Of a stretch of 64,000 nt of DNA, positions 1 through 9,187 are shown in pieces. The notes beneath the pieces are model-generated. The model searched no databases, was not told where the DNA came from, and was given only the letters and a program-made list of their open reading frames with translations. The translations under genes were made by a program, and so were the position numbers. Source of the DNA: Bacteroidota bacterium. Its GTDB lineage: Bacteria > Bacteroidota > Bacteroidia > Chitinophagales > Saprospiraceae. Positions within the stretch are counted from its first letter, which is position 1, and every line of letters starts with the position of its first letter. The stretch spans positions 87,596 through 151,595 of the forward strand of contig CAUJDW010000159.1 of NCBI GenBank assembly GCA_963169455.1, written 5' to 3'.

Positions 1-1
1 A

Positions 2-1075
2 CTCCGGTCGGGCCGTATCCCGGTGACGGCCCTGCGGGCAGGCATCATCGTCGGCTCGGGCAGCGCCTCCTTCGAGATCATCCGCGACCTGGTGGAGAAA
101 ATGCCCCTCCTGATCGCCCCCAGATGGGTCGACACCCTATGCCAGCCCATCGGCGTTCGCAATGTGATGCAATTGCTAACGGGCGTCATGCTGCGGGAAG
201 AAACCTTCGGGCAGCACTACGACATCGGCGGCCCGGAAGTGCTCAGCTACCGGCAGATGTTGTTGCAATTTGCCCAGGTGCGCAAGCTGCGGCGCTATAT
301 CTGCGCCTTCTGGCTGATGACGCCAAGAATATCTACTTACTGGCTCTATTTCATTACCTCCACATCCTACCCCCTGGTGGCAAACCTGGTGGGCAGCCTG
401 AAAGTGAATGTCATCTGCCGGCCCAATAACCTCGCCGACAACCTGGGCATCGAACTGATGAGCTACCGGGAAGCCGTGGAACTGGCCTTCCTGCGCATCG
501 AACAAAACATGGTCATCAGCAGTTGGAAAGACGCCTTCAGTTCATTCGACACCAACCCCCGGTTAATGGAATATGTGGAAACACCCAGATTCGGCTGCTA
601 CCGGGATTTCAAAAAACGCGACATCACCGGCAAGACGGAAGATGCCCTTGAGCGCGTCTGGGGCATCGGCGGCCACAACGGATGGTACTACGGCAACCTC
701 CTCTGGCGAATCCGCGGATTCCTCGACCGCCTGGTGGGCGGGGTGGGCCTGCGCCGCGGCCGGACCAATACGGACAAGATATACCCTGGCGACGCCCTTG
801 ACTTCTGGCGGGTGTTGGTCGCCGACCGGGGCCGGGGCCGCCTCCTCCTCTACGCCGAGATGAAACTGCCCGGCGAAGCCTGGCTGGAATTCAAGGTGGT
901 ACACAGAGGAGAACGCTGCGAACTGCACCAGATCGCCACCTTCCGCCCCAGAGGCCTCTGGGGACGGCTGTACTGGTACAGCGTACTGCCCTTCCACTTC
1001 TTCCTCTTCAATGGCATGATCAGCCGGATCGCCGAAGCGCGGCCTGTGAAACAGGCCATGTGGAATACCCGATAA
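2..1075 (+). CDS. SDR-family/DUF2867 protein, 5' end outside window
   Basis: The reading frame is open to the left edge, so the start codon and the Rossmann-type nucleotide-binding half lie outside the window; the GTG at 23 is only an internal codon. The visible part begins with the SDR-like stretch TALRAGIIVGSGSASFEI, typical of YbjT-type NAD(P)-binding proteins, and continues into a C-terminal DUF2867 region (about residues 160-350 of the visible part), rich in aromatic residues, with a final hydrophobic stretch near SVLPFHFFLFNGM. Family members are annotated as oxidoreductases or NAD(P)H-binding proteins without a settled substrate. The gene ends 36 bases before hypD in the same direction. 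Co-transcription is possible, but no link to hydrogenase maturation is known to me. Confidence 0.85.
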   Translation, partial: LRSGRIPVTALRAGIIVGSGSASFEIIRDLVEKMPLLIAPRWVDTLCQPIGVRNVMQLLTGVMLREETFGQHYDIGGPEVLSYRQMLLQFAQVRKLRRYICAFWLMTPRISTYWLYFITSTSYPLVANLVGSLKVNVICRPNNLADNLGIELMSYREAVELAFLRIEQNMVISSWKDAFSSFDTNPRLMEYVETPRFGCYRDFKKRDITGKTEDALERVWGIGGHNGWYYGNLLWRIRGFLDRLVGGVGLRRGRTNTDKIYPGDALDFWRVLVADRGRGRLLLYAEMKLPGEAWLEFKVVHRGERCELHQIATFRPRGLWGRLYWYSVLPFHFFLFNGMISRIAEARPVKQAMWNTR

Positions 1076-1111
1076 ATCATTATCTTGAATCCGGAAATTT
1101 AAGCAGCGCAC

Positions 1112-2215
1112 ATGAAATTCTTACAGGAATTCCGCGACCCGGAACTGGCCAGGCGATACCTGGAAGAAATCCGGCGCACCGCCAGCCGCCCCTGGACGAT
1201 CATGGAGGTCTGCGGCGGGCAGACCCACTACCTGGTGAAAAACGGCCTGCTGAACCTCCTGCCTGAAAATGTCCGCATGGTGCATGGCCCGGGCTGCCCG
1301 GTCTGCGTGACACCCCTCAACCTGATCGATAAGGCCATTTTCCTGGCCGAGAAAAAAGGCGTGACCCTCTGTTCCTTCGGCGATATGCTGCGCGTGCCGG
1401 GTTCTGAGAAAAGCCTGCTGGCCGCCAAAGCGGCGGGCGCCGACGTCCGGATCCTCTACTCACCGCTCGACGCCGTGCGGCTGGCCCGGGCGCATCCGGA
1501 GCGGGAAGTGGTTTTCTTCGCCGTCGGCTTCGAAACTACCGCCCCCGCCAATGCCCTGTCTATCATACAGGCCCAAAAGCTGGGGCTTAAAAATTACTCC
1601 ATCCTGGCTTCACATGTCCTGGTTCCTCCGGCTATCGAAGCCATTATGGAGGATGAAGAAAGCACGGTCGACGCCTTCCTGGCCGCCGGGCACGTCTGTA
1701 CGATCATGGGCGCCCTGGAATACTATCCCCTGGTGGAGCGCTTCAAAACCCCCATCGTCATCACCGGCTTCGAACCGGCCGACCTGTTGCAAGGCATCCT
1801 CATGGCGCTACGGCAACTGGAGAAAGGCGAGGCAAGGGTGGAAAACCAGTACGCCCGCATCGTGCGCGAGGAAGGCAACCCGAACGCTCAGGACATGATC
1901 TTTGAGGTGTTCGAAGTGACAGACCGCCTCTGGCGGGGCATGGAGATTATCCCGATGAGCGGCTATGAGGTCAAAGAGAAATATGCCGCCTTCGACGCCA
2001 AACGGAAATTTGCCGTCGATATCCACGAGGCGCCGGAAAACGAGGAATGCATGGCCGGCGAGGTCATGAAAGGCATCAAAAAGCCGTTTGAATGCCCGCA
2101 CTTCGGCAAAAAGTGCACGCCTGAAAACCCGCTGGGCGCGCCCATGGTCAGCTCGGAAGGCGCATGCGCGGCTTACTACCATTTCTCCGGAATCGTTCAC
2201 CAAACGGATGCCTGA
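1112..2215 (+). CDS. hypD: Hydrogenase maturation protein HypD
   Basis: HypD is the iron-sulfur scaffold that, with HypC, carries the Fe(CN)2CO group during assembly of the [NiFe]-hydrogenase active site in the cytoplasm. The 367-aa length is normal for the family. Diagnostic motifs are all present: CGGQTH (C34), GPGCPVC (C62 and C65), GFETTAPA in the middle, and the C-terminal cysteine set ([25 protein letters not shown]) that binds the [4Fe-4S] cluster. The ATG at 1112 gives the standard N terminus. Its stop lies 5 bases before the hypX start, so the two genes form an operon. hypA, B, C, E and F and the hydrogenase subunits are not in the window and presumably lie upstream. Confidence 0.97.
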   Translation: MKFLQEFRDPELARRYLEEIRRTASRPWTIMEVCGGQTHYLVKNGLLNLLPENVRMVHGPGCPVCVTPLNLIDKAIFLAEKKGVTLCSFGDMLRVPGSEKSLLAAKAAGADVRILYSPLDAVRLARAHPEREVVFFAVGFETTAPANALSIIQAQKLGLKNYSILASHVLVPPAIEAIMEDEESTVDAFLAAGHVCTIMGALEYYPLVERFKTPIVITGFEPADLLQGILMALRQLEKGEARVENQYARIVREEGNPNAQDMIFEVFEVTDRLWRGMEIIPMSGYEVKEKYAAFDAKRKFAVDIHEAPENEECMAGEVMKGIKKPFECPHFGKKCTPENPLGAPMVSSEGACAAYYHFSGIVHQTDA

Positions 2216-2220
2216 ACCAC

Positions 2221-4050
2221 ATGAAAATACTCTTTCTCACCACCGCTTTCAACGGCATGGCCCACCGCGCCTGGATCGAACTCGACCGGCTCAACCACCA
2301 GGCCAGGGTGCAGATTGCCACGAGCCCGGAAGCGATGGAAGCCGCCGTTGACGAATTCGACCCCGAACTAATCATTGCCCCCTTCCTCAAAACGAAAATT
2401 CCCGAGCGTATCTGGAAAAACCGGGCCACCTTGATCGTACATCCGGGCATTCGGGGCGACCGCGGCTCCTCCTCGCTCGACTGGGCCATTCTGAATGGCG
2501 AAAAGGAATGGGGCGTGACTATTCTGCAGGCCGCCGAAAAAATGGACGCGGGCGACATCTGGGCCTGGCGCACTTTCCCCATGCGCCCGGCGAGCAAGGC
2601 CTGCCTGTACCGGCACGAAGTTACCCAGGCGGCCATGGAGGCGCTGCTCGAAGCGGTGGCGCACTTTCAGGAGCCGGGCTTCCGGCCGCAGCCACTGGAC
2701 TACTCCAACCCCGCCATTCGCGGCAGGTGGAACCGCCGCGCCCGGCCCGATGATTTCCGCTTCTCCTGGCTTGACGACACGGAATCCATCCTGCACAAGA
2801 TCCGCGCTGCCGACAGCGAGCCCGGAGCCCCCATGGAATTATTCGGCAAAAAATACTCCTGCTTCGGCGGCCGCCGGGAGAGCCGCCTGCAGGGCGCCCC
2901 GGGAGCCGTGCTCGCCCAACGCGACAAGGCCATCTGCATCGCCACGGCCGACGGCGCCGTCTGGCTGACGCACCTGCGGGAGGACGCCGAAGCGGGCATC
3001 AAACTGCCCGCAACCCTGGCCCTGGGTGAAACCGCGGACGCCATCCCAACCGTAGCCCTTCCCCCTTTCCTGCCCGCAGATGGCGACACCTTCCGCGAAA
3101 TCCGCTACGAAGAAGAGGGACAGGCCGGTTTCCTGCACTTCGACTTCTACAACGGCGCCATGGACGCTGATCAATGCCGGCGCCTGCAGGCCGCCCTGCA
3201 GGAGGCTAAGCGCCGGCCGGTGAAGGTGATCGCCATGATGGGAGGGTGCGACATCTGGTCAAACGGCATCCACCTCAACGTCATCGAGCATGCCGAAAAC
3301 CCCGCCGACGAATCCTGGGCCAACATACTGGCTATCGACAACCTTATCCTGGAAATCATACAGTCGCCCGATCACTACATCATCGCCGCCCTGCAGGGTA
3401 ATGCCGGGGCAGGCGGCGTACCCATGGCCCTTGCCGCCGACAAGGTGCTGGCCCGAAACGGCGTCGTGCTCAACCCCCATACCCGAACCATGGGCCTGTA
3501 CGGCTCTGAATACTGGACCTACCTGCTGCCCCGCCGCATCGGCCTGGAAAAAGCCCAGCAGTTCACCGAACAATGCCTGCCCTGGGGAACGGCCGTGGCC
3601 AAAGAGATCGGCCTGATCGACGATTGCTTCGGGGAAACGGCCGAAGCATTCTTCGGGCAAGTCAAACAAACAGCCGGGGAAATCGCCGCCCTGCCTTACT
3701 TCGACAAACTCCTGCTGGCCAAGCGCTTCCAGCGCCGCAAAGACGAAGCCTTCAAACCGCTGGACGCCTACCGGCAGGAAGAACTGGAACGCATGCAGCG
3801 GAATTTCTACGAGGACGACGAAGGCTACCATCACAAGCGCTATTGTTTCGTACACAAAATCCACGAGGCATCCAGAGGGCAACTGGTGGAGGAAAAAGAC
3901 TGGTATAGCAGCCGCCGCAGGATCTACCGCAGAAGAAAGTGGGAAGGCGTAGAATATGGCGGCGCCTGGAGTGTCTCCGATCAAGGCGTAAACCCCACAA
4001 CCGGACATTCCAATCCGGACTCCAAACAGCAACCTCCAAACAAGCCCTAA
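2221..4050 (+). CDS. hypX: HypX/HoxX, CO-ligand-forming hydrogenase maturation protein
   Basis: HypX makes the active-site CO ligand of [NiFe]-hydrogenases in organisms that mature the enzyme under air. In the studied homologues a formyl group from formyl-tetrahydrofolate is moved to CoA and decarbonylated. The 609-aa protein has the two expected halves: a formyltransferase-like N terminus (about 1-240, with VHPGIRGDRGSSSLDW and MDAGDIWAWRTF) and an enoyl-CoA hydratase/isomerase-like C-terminal half (about 290-540, with LQGNAGAGGVPMALAADKVL). The ATG at 2221 starts the canonical MKILFLTTAFNGMAHRA; an upstream in-frame start at 2164 would overlap hypD and add 19 atypical residues. The last 25 or so residues are low-complexity, rich in P, N and Q. 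The stop overlaps by 4 bases the stop of the convergent gene on the other strand. Confidence 0.95.
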   Translation: MKILFLTTAFNGMAHRAWIELDRLNHQARVQIATSPEAMEAAVDEFDPELIIAPFLKTKIPERIWKNRATLIVHPGIRGDRGSSSLDWAILNGEKEWGVTILQAAEKMDAGDIWAWRTFPMRPASKACLYRHEVTQAAMEALLEAVAHFQEPGFRPQPLDYSNPAIRGRWNRRARPDDFRFSWLDDTESILHKIRAADSEPGAPMELFGKKYSCFGGRRESRLQGAPGAVLAQRDKAICIATADGAVWLTHLREDAEAGIKLPATLALGETADAIPTVALPPFLPADGDTFREIRYEEEGQAGFLHFDFYNGAMDADQCRRLQAALQEAKRRPVKVIAMMGGCDIWSNGIHLNVIEHAENPADESWANILAIDNLILEIIQSPDHYIIAALQGNAGAGGVPMALAADKVLARNGVVLNPHTRTMGLYGSEYWTYLLPRRIGLEKAQQFTEQCLPWGTAVAKEIGLIDDCFGETAEAFFGQVKQTAGEIAALPYFDKLLLAKRFQRRKDEAFKPLDAYRQEELERMQRNFYEDDEGYHHKRYCFVHKIHEASRGQLVEEKDWYSSRRRIYRRRKWEGVEYGGAWSVSDQGVNPTTGHSNPDSKQQPPNKP

Positions 4051-4721
4051 ATCCTTACGTTATACCCCAGCTGCCCGTAAAAAGGCAATGCCGGAGCCGA
4101 TTTGAAATCCTCCGATATGAGCCTTCCCGCCCGGAGGAATATGTCCTGCTTTCCAAAGGAAACACCAGCCTGCAGCCCGTAAAAGAAATTCCCTCCGGTG
4201 GCCGGCTCATACCATCCGTCGATGACGCCGGGAAAACTTTCCCGGTAGGATGCCGAATGCCTGAAATGCGACACGATGGCTTTGTCAAACCCAAACTCTC
4301 CGGCCAGGTACCAGCCCGGGCGGTAATACCCCAGCGCGCCGGATACTTCACACCCGAAATTCTCAATGCGCGCATAACTGTTCTCGTACCTGCGGAAGAT
4401 GCCGTTGACATTGGTGGAAAACCGGAAATCTCCGGCCTCGGCCCACCTGATCTGCGCGCCGGCCCTGAGCTTGAAATCGTCGGGGAAATCCTGGCCCAGG
4501 GGCATTGAATACTCGGCCGTCAGCACCGCAGGAAAGGGGCCCATGTTTACTTTGTACCCGTACGCTATCCCGAGAATGGCTCCGTGCTCCAGCCCCACAG
4601 AGGCCCTGAACAAGTGCCTGAAGCCATCGGGGCCGCCCGCCCAGTTGAGCATTTGGGCCTGTAAGGTTTGAACGGACAGGATCAGCAGAATGATCCGAAA
4701 GGATGATATCAGGGATTTCAT
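4047..4721 (-). CDS. Predicted outer-membrane beta-barrel protein
   Basis: This 224-aa protein starts with a signal peptide (MKSLISSFRIILLILSVQTLQAQ) and continues as alternating polar/aromatic strands ending in YGQLGYNVRI, the pattern of a small outer-membrane barrel of Bacteroidota. I do not recognise a specific family. I chose the ATG at 4721 because it begins a proper signal sequence; a longer frame to 4775 would run into the preceding gene. It lies two bases after the stop of the lipoprotein hydrolase at 4724-5737 and is very likely co-transcribed with it. Its stop codon overlaps that of hypX by 4 bases in a tail-to-tail arrangement. Confidence 0.7.
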   Translation of the reverse strand: MKSLISSFRIILLILSVQTLQAQMLNWAGGPDGFRHLFRASVGLEHGAILGIAYGYKVNMGPFPAVLTAEYSMPLGQDFPDDFKLRAGAQIRWAEAGDFRFSTNVNGIFRRYENSYARIENFGCEVSGALGYYRPGWYLAGEFGFDKAIVSHFRHSASYRESFPGVIDGWYEPATGGNFFYGLQAGVSFGKQDIFLRAGRLISEDFKSAPALPFYGQLGYNVRI

Positions 4722-4723
4722 GG

Positions 4724-5737
4724 TCAGAAGGATTGTAAGAAGGTGAGTAATTTGGGTTTTGTCACATTGTTCCACACCTGGCCAACGGTGTACATCTCCG
4801 AGTGCCCGACGCCGGTTATTTCGAATAGTTCAACATGCCTGAACGGAGCGCTGACCTTTTGGGCCCACGGCAGTTGGTAGGCAGCGTTCTTTTCCGTGTA
4901 GAAAAACAGCACCGGGGCGCCGAACTGATCCAGGCCTTCGGAAAAGTCGGGCTCGTATTCCTGTCCCGCACCGATCAGGCTGGCATTGCAGGCTGCGCCG
5001 TTCCTCCAGAACAGATTCGCGGCATGTACGCCCTCGCCCGTGATCTCATTGACGGAAGAATGGAGCCCCATCTTGTAATCCAGTATCTGGTGTTCATCTT
5101 CGTCGCCGGTGATAAACTGGTCGAGGTATGTGGCGTCGTTCAGTATCTCGCTCCAAAGTTTGAACGACCTCGACCTTTTGACATATTCGGCCACGTCATC
5201 CCACTTCAGCCCGCCGGGTTCGGAGACGGCCAGCCCCTGCACTTCGCCGGGGCGCCGGCCTGCATAACCTGCCGCCAGCATGCCGCCCCAGGAATCGCCG
5301 ATGAGAATAACCTTCTGGCCGGGATGGGTGCGGTAATGCCCGATCAGGGCGTGCAGGTCGTCGTAAAAGAGGCTCACCAACTCCGCGCCAAGCGATTCGT
5401 AAAAATCTGCCGAAAACCGCTCCGAGAGGCCCGACCCGCGCTGGTCATAAAAAACGACCCGGTATCCTTCCTGCGCGAGTTCTTTGCAGTTCAGCAACGC
5501 CCGGTAGTCGGAGCCCGGCCCGCCATGGATCACCACCACCATGGTGCTGTCGGGGTGCCCGAACGCCTCCGTATGCAGGGTGGCTCCGTTTACCGTAATG
5601 GCCGGAATGGAGGCATCCTCCATAACTGTTTTCGGAACGAGGTTCCCGGGTTCATTGATCAATCTCTCTTTGGCGCAGGAGGCAAGCGCAAGTGCGCCGG
5701 GCAGGAGAAACGCCCAAAGCCAATTTTTCTGGTTCAT
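4724..5737 (-). CDS. Alpha/beta-hydrolase lipoprotein, proline-iminopeptidase-like
   Basis: A 337-aa secreted hydrolase. The start at 5737 gives a lipoprotein signal peptide with lipobox LALASC (Cys21), so the protein is probably anchored in a membrane facing the periplasm or the outside. Catalytic features are those of the prolyl-aminopeptidase branch: oxyanion motif HGGPG (71-75), DQRGSGLS (99-106), nucleophile elbow GDSWGG with Ser149, and a late histidine in GVGHSEMY. The acidic member of the triad is not obvious; YTEKN stands where an Asp is more usual. Substrate unknown. It is the first gene of a two-gene unit with the barrel protein downstream. Confidence 0.85.
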   Translation of the reverse strand: MNQKNWLWAFLLPGALALASCAKERLINEPGNLVPKTVMEDASIPAITVNGATLHTEAFGHPDSTMVVVIHGGPGSDYRALLNCKELAQEGYRVVFYDQRGSGLSERFSADFYESLGAELVSLFYDDLHALIGHYRTHPGQKVILIGDSWGGMLAAGYAGRRPGEVQGLAVSEPGGLKWDDVAEYVKRSRSFKLWSEILNDATYLDQFITGDEDEHQILDYKMGLHSSVNEITGEGVHAANLFWRNGAACNASLIGAGQEYEPDFSEGLDQFGAPVLFFYTEKNAAYQLPWAQKVSAPFRHVELFEITGVGHSEMYTVGQVWNNVTKPKLLTFLQSF

Positions 5738-5854
5738 GATGAAAAGTGTTTTGGTTTCGTGAGGCAAAAATGCAGCGGCGCTCACTGGGAAGCGGCTCAG
5801 CATGAAGGATGATACCAGAAATTGGCGCTTTATACAGATTTGAATTTCAGCAAA

Positions 5855-7003
5855 TTACAAAGAGCGCCCTGCTTCCCCCGGCGATGAGCCCTGCCGGCTC
5901 AGGTATTCCGTGGGGGCGTGGCCGGTGTAGTTCCTGAAGTTCCGGTTGAAGGAGGCTTTGGAGTTGAACCCGCAGTCGAAAGCCAGGGCCAGCAGGGTAA
6001 ACTGTTTGCTTTCGGGCTTTTCAGCTATCCGGAGGAACTCCTCGATCCGCCATCCATTGACGAAATCGTAAAAGTTCTTTTTGGCCATCGCATTGACTAC
6101 CTGCGACAGGTGGTTGGGGTGTATGCCAAGGAGCCCGGCCAGTTCGCCCAGGGTGAGCTCGGGATTCAGATAAGGCTTTTCGTCCTGCATCAGTTGGACG
6201 AGCCGCTCATAGATGCCGGCGGCCATGTCGCCGGTGAGCGAAGACTTCTGGTATTTTGATGCGGCGGCCGGGCCGGCCGGTTCTTCGGGCTCTTCCGGTA
6301 TATATTGAGGCGCCGACGCGCCGGGAGGGGCATGGCCGAGAACACCCGCCTGCCGGATGCCAAAGAAACCCAGCAAAATGACAAAGACGGAGGCGGAGCC
6401 GTAAACGAAAGGTTCCTCCCGGATGAACCACACGGGGATCCAGATGAGGCCGACGCCTATTACCAGATACAGAAGCCAGTTGAACTGGATTCGCTCCGTA
6501 TTGGAGAACTCGTTCTTCAGATTTTTTCTGTAGCGCACCAGTTTCCACAGGGTGAGGGGAATATAAACCAGGCCGGAAATATAAATGCCTGCCAGGTTGA
6601 TGAACGCCTGGATCTCATATCCTTTCCCCGCCTGCCTGAAGGTTTCCACCTTTTGCTCAAACGGCAAAAAGAAGAAGCCGCCGAATAAAAACAAAAGGGA
6701 AAGGAGCACCGGCAGAAAATGTAACAGCCCGCTTTTCCGGAATGGAGCCTTCCGGGTTTGATATTTGGTGTACAGGTAAAGGAAAGGGCCCTGCGTCAGG
6801 GGCAGGGGCATGCCCAGAAGAACCAGGGTAGGATAGGTGAGATACGCCTGGCTGATAAACAGGTAATACCCGAAGAGGATATAGCCGATGGAAAACAGCC
6901 ACAGGGCAAGGAGGTAGTCAGGCGCCGCCTTCCCCTTCTTCGTCGCCAGCACGGCCGACAGAAACCAGGAGATGACGATACCGGGTAAAAGCAGTATTCC
7001 CAT
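5855..7003 (-). CDS. AraC-family regulator with N-terminal membrane domain
   Basis: A 382-aa regulator with about seven predicted membrane helices in residues 1-250 (for example ILLLPGIVISWFLSAVL and LLYLVIGVGLIWIPVWF), a Pro/Glu-rich linker, and a C-terminal double helix-turn-helix (about 280-375: LTLGELAGLLGIHPNHLSQV then FDCGFNSKASFNRNFR, ending TGHAPTEYL). This architecture is common in Bacteroidota and couples an unknown membrane signal to transcription. The ATG at 7003 was chosen because it starts the first helix; the upstream extension is soluble and atypical. It is divergent from the MbnP-like gene at 7189, with 185 bases between, so it could regulate that unit, but nothing in the sequence proves it. 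Confidence 0.9.
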   Translation of the reverse strand: MGILLLPGIVISWFLSAVLATKKGKAAPDYLLALWLFSIGYILFGYYLFISQAYLTYPTLVLLGMPLPLTQGPFLYLYTKYQTRKAPFRKSGLLHFLPVLLSLLFLFGGFFFLPFEQKVETFRQAGKGYEIQAFINLAGIYISGLVYIPLTLWKLVRYRKNLKNEFSNTERIQFNWLLYLVIGVGLIWIPVWFIREEPFVYGSASVFVILLGFFGIRQAGVLGHAPPGASAPQYIPEEPEEPAGPAAASKYQKSSLTGDMAAGIYERLVQLMQDEKPYLNPELTLGELAGLLGIHPNHLSQVVNAMAKKNFYDFVNGWRIEEFLRIAEKPESKQFTLLALAFDCGFNSKASFNRNFRNYTGHAPTEYLSRQGSSPGEAGRSL

Positions 7004-7167
7004 GGTGGCGGACTTTCGGTAAAAGCGATTGCCAAAGATACGAACTGTTCGCGCCACTGCCGGGCCGCCCTGCCCATAATATACTGCGTCCGCCAAAATA
7101 AATTTTCCGGGAATAGCCAGCCCACGCAACTGAAGCGGGGGCAAGCGCGTTTTCTGTTATATTATTT

Positions 7168-7185
7168 TAAGATAAAAAAGACTTA
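7168..7185. promoter_or_regulatory. TAAG-N10-CTTA palindrome (site A), upstream of mbnP-like gene
   Basis: Exact match to the recurring palindrome TAAG-N10-CTTA, embedded in an A-rich core, three bases before the ATG at 7189. The position would let a bound protein block initiation. The same element occurs before four other genes in the window; assignment to the Rrf2 regulator encoded at 23262-23699 is inference. Confidence 0.55.
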
Positions 7186-7188
7186 ATT

Positions 7189-7959
7189 ATGGCAAAAACA
7201 GTACCCCTCTTTCGCAAGGCCCTCCTGGCGCTGCCCTTCGCTTTGCTGCTCTTCTATGGCTGCGAAAAGGAAGAGAAGGCCGCCGACAGCATCGTCCACC
7301 TGAACTTCGACCATACGGTAGGAGGGCTGGAATTGAAGCTGAACGATACCTGGTATCCCAGCGCCGCCGGCCATCCTTTCCAGGTGGCCCGCCTGAAGTA
7401 TTACGCCTCCAATTTCGCGCTGGAAAACGCGGCGGGCGAGCGTTTCGAACTCCGGCAGGCGCATTACCGGGATGTAGAGCAGCCTGAAACCCGCACTCTG
7501 GAGTGGCAGGGCGTTCCGCCCGGCGAGTACACAGGGATATCCTTCGTCTTCGGCCTCGACGAGGCGGCCAATGTTGACGGCGGCCTGCCCAACACCACTA
7601 CCAACATCAACATGGAATGGCCGCTGCCCGGCGACCAGGGCTATCACTACATGAAATTCGAGGGCCGTTATGATCTGAATGGGGCCGGCGTCGTCAAACC
7701 ATTCAACCTGCATACCGGAGCAACGGGCAACAACCAGAACTATGTACGGGTGAACCTGCCCTTCCACCACCCGGTGAAAATGTCGGGCGGCGCCTGGCAA
7801 ATCTGCTTCAGCATGGACCTCAACGAATGGCTGCAGAACCCTCACACCTATGATTTTGAAACCTTCGGCCCGATGATCATGGCGAACCAGAACGCGCAGC
7901 AGTTGCTCAAAGAAAACGGCGCGAGCGTGTTCAGCCTAAGCACCGTCGAGAAAGAATGA
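7189..7959 (+). CDS. MbnP-family copper-binding lipoprotein
   Basis: A 256-aa protein with a lipoprotein signal (cleavage before Cys25 in LFYGCEKEE) followed by the MbnP-like fold: HLNFDHTVGG, the region with LNDTWYPSAAGH, VARLKYYASNF, then VFGLDEAANVDGGLP and a His-rich tail part HYMKFEGRYD. MbnP was first described next to methanobactin genes. It binds copper, and one tryptophan is oxidised by its partner peroxidase MbnH. Here the MbnH-like peroxidase follows after 22 bases, so the functional pair is preserved. There is no methanobactin precursor gene nearby. The bound metal in this organism is not shown by the sequence. Confidence 0.85.
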   Translation: MAKTVPLFRKALLALPFALLLFYGCEKEEKAADSIVHLNFDHTVGGLELKLNDTWYPSAAGHPFQVARLKYYASNFALENAAGERFELRQAHYRDVEQPETRTLEWQGVPPGEYTGISFVFGLDEAANVDGGLPNTTTNINMEWPLPGDQGYHYMKFEGRYDLNGAGVVKPFNLHTGATGNNQNYVRVNLPFHHPVKMSGGAWQICFSMDLNEWLQNPHTYDFETFGPMIMANQNAQQLLKENGASVFSLSTVEKE

Positions 7960-7981
7960 TGGCCGGCGAAAATGTATCGCC

Positions 7982-8992
7982 ATGAAAAGTAAAACAGCCT
8001 TTATACCGGCCTTTGCGGCGCTTCTCCTGGCAGTGGCCTGCAGCCATGAGCCGGCTCCGCCTCCCGATGACGGCTGGGTGTACAACCCCACGCCTTACCA
8101 CTTTCAGCCGCCGCCCTTTTTCCCGCTGCTCGACGTTCCGCCCGATAACCCGATGACTATACAAGGGGTGCAACTGGGGCGGATGCTCTATTACGACCCG
8201 GTGCTGCACCCCGAGGGCGCGCTGGCCTGCGCCAGCTGCCACCTTCAGGAAATCTCCTTCACTTCCGGGCCCGCCGTCCTGCCCCATATCAACCTGGGCT
8301 GGAGCACCGCTTTCCTGTGGGACGGCCGCGTACAGGGCTCCCTCGAAGAGGCCATGCTTTTTGAGGTGAAAGATTTTTTTGAGACGGACCTCGCCCGCCT
8401 CGAAGCCCACCCCGATTATCCACGCCTTTTCTATGAAGCCTTCGGCGAAAAGGGCATTACCTACGAACGCGCAGCCAGGGCCCTGGCCCAGTTCCAGCGC
8501 ATCATGGCCTCCGGCAATTCCAAATACGACCAGGCCATCCGCCAGGAACCCGGCGTATTTCTGAGCGATGCGGAAGTGAATGGCTACGAACTTTTTTTCA
8601 GCGAGAGAGGCGACTGTTTCCACTGCCACGGCGGCATACTGTTTACCGACAATGATTTTCACAACAACGCGCTGGACGCCGAGCCCGAAGCAGGCCTGGG
8701 CGGCGTCACGGGTTCGCCTTACGACATTGGCAAGTTCAAAACGCCCACCCTGCGCAACATCGAGCTGACGGGGCCCTACATGCACGACGGCCGCTACGCC
8801 ACGCTCGAAGAGGTAGTGGATTTTTACAGCGAAGGCCTCCATGCTTCTCCCACCGCCGACCCACTGATGAAGGCGGTTCCGCAGGGCGGCAAACAACTCA
8901 CCGCTCAGGAAAAAAGCGACCTGATCGCATTTTTGAAAACGCTGACGGATACGAGTTATACTACCAACCCGGCCCTTGCCAGCCCTTTTTGA
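7982..8992 (+). CDS. Di-haem MauG/MbnH-type cytochrome c peroxidase, lipoprotein
   Basis: A 336-aa protein of the cytochrome-c-peroxidase/MauG superfamily. It has a lipoprotein signal with Cys20 (LLLAVACSHE) and two c-type haem sites, CASCH (C83, C86, H87) and CFHCH (C212, C215, H216). The usual family signature FKTPTLRNIELTGPYMHDG is at about residues 244-262. It is immediately downstream of the MbnP-like gene, the same order as MbnP/MbnH pairs, in which the MauG-like enzyme makes a high-valent di-haem state and modifies a tryptophan in MbnP. A plain hydrogen-peroxide-reducing peroxidase is the alternative. Confidence 0.9.
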   Translation: MKSKTAFIPAFAALLLAVACSHEPAPPPDDGWVYNPTPYHFQPPPFFPLLDVPPDNPMTIQGVQLGRMLYYDPVLHPEGALACASCHLQEISFTSGPAVLPHINLGWSTAFLWDGRVQGSLEEAMLFEVKDFFETDLARLEAHPDYPRLFYEAFGEKGITYERAARALAQFQRIMASGNSKYDQAIRQEPGVFLSDAEVNGYELFFSERGDCFHCHGGILFTDNDFHNNALDAEPEAGLGGVTGSPYDIGKFKTPTLRNIELTGPYMHDGRYATLEEVVDFYSEGLHASPTADPLMKAVPQGGKQLTAQEKSDLIAFLKTLTDTSYTTNPALASPF

Positions 8993-9032
8993 CAAGCGGA
9001 AACGAATCCCCGATATATTTTTTATTTTTAAA

Positions 9033-9050
9033 TAAGATTAAACAGTCTTA
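9033..9050. promoter_or_regulatory. TAAG-N10-CTTA palindrome (site B), upstream of haloperoxidase copy 1
   Basis: Exact TAAG-N10-CTTA in the AT-rich gap between the MauG-like gene and the first haloperoxidase-like gene, 137 bases before the ATG at 9188. The palindrome extends slightly (AAGA/TCTT). Confidence 0.5.
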
Positions 9051-9187
9051 AATTGCGCCTCAATAGCAGTATCCACGAGCCCGGCCTTTTTTAAGCTGGA
9101 AAAGTGGAGCGGCAATCAGGAGGGCGGGCATGGGCCTCAGTAATGCCGCCTGTAGCCGGGGTTTTGTCACTAACAAATTATATTCTT

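Noticed and set aside
7931..8995. A 354-codon minus-strand frame over the MauG-like gene
   Set aside because: The plus strand has both haem motifs and the lipobox, so the opposite frame is a shadow.
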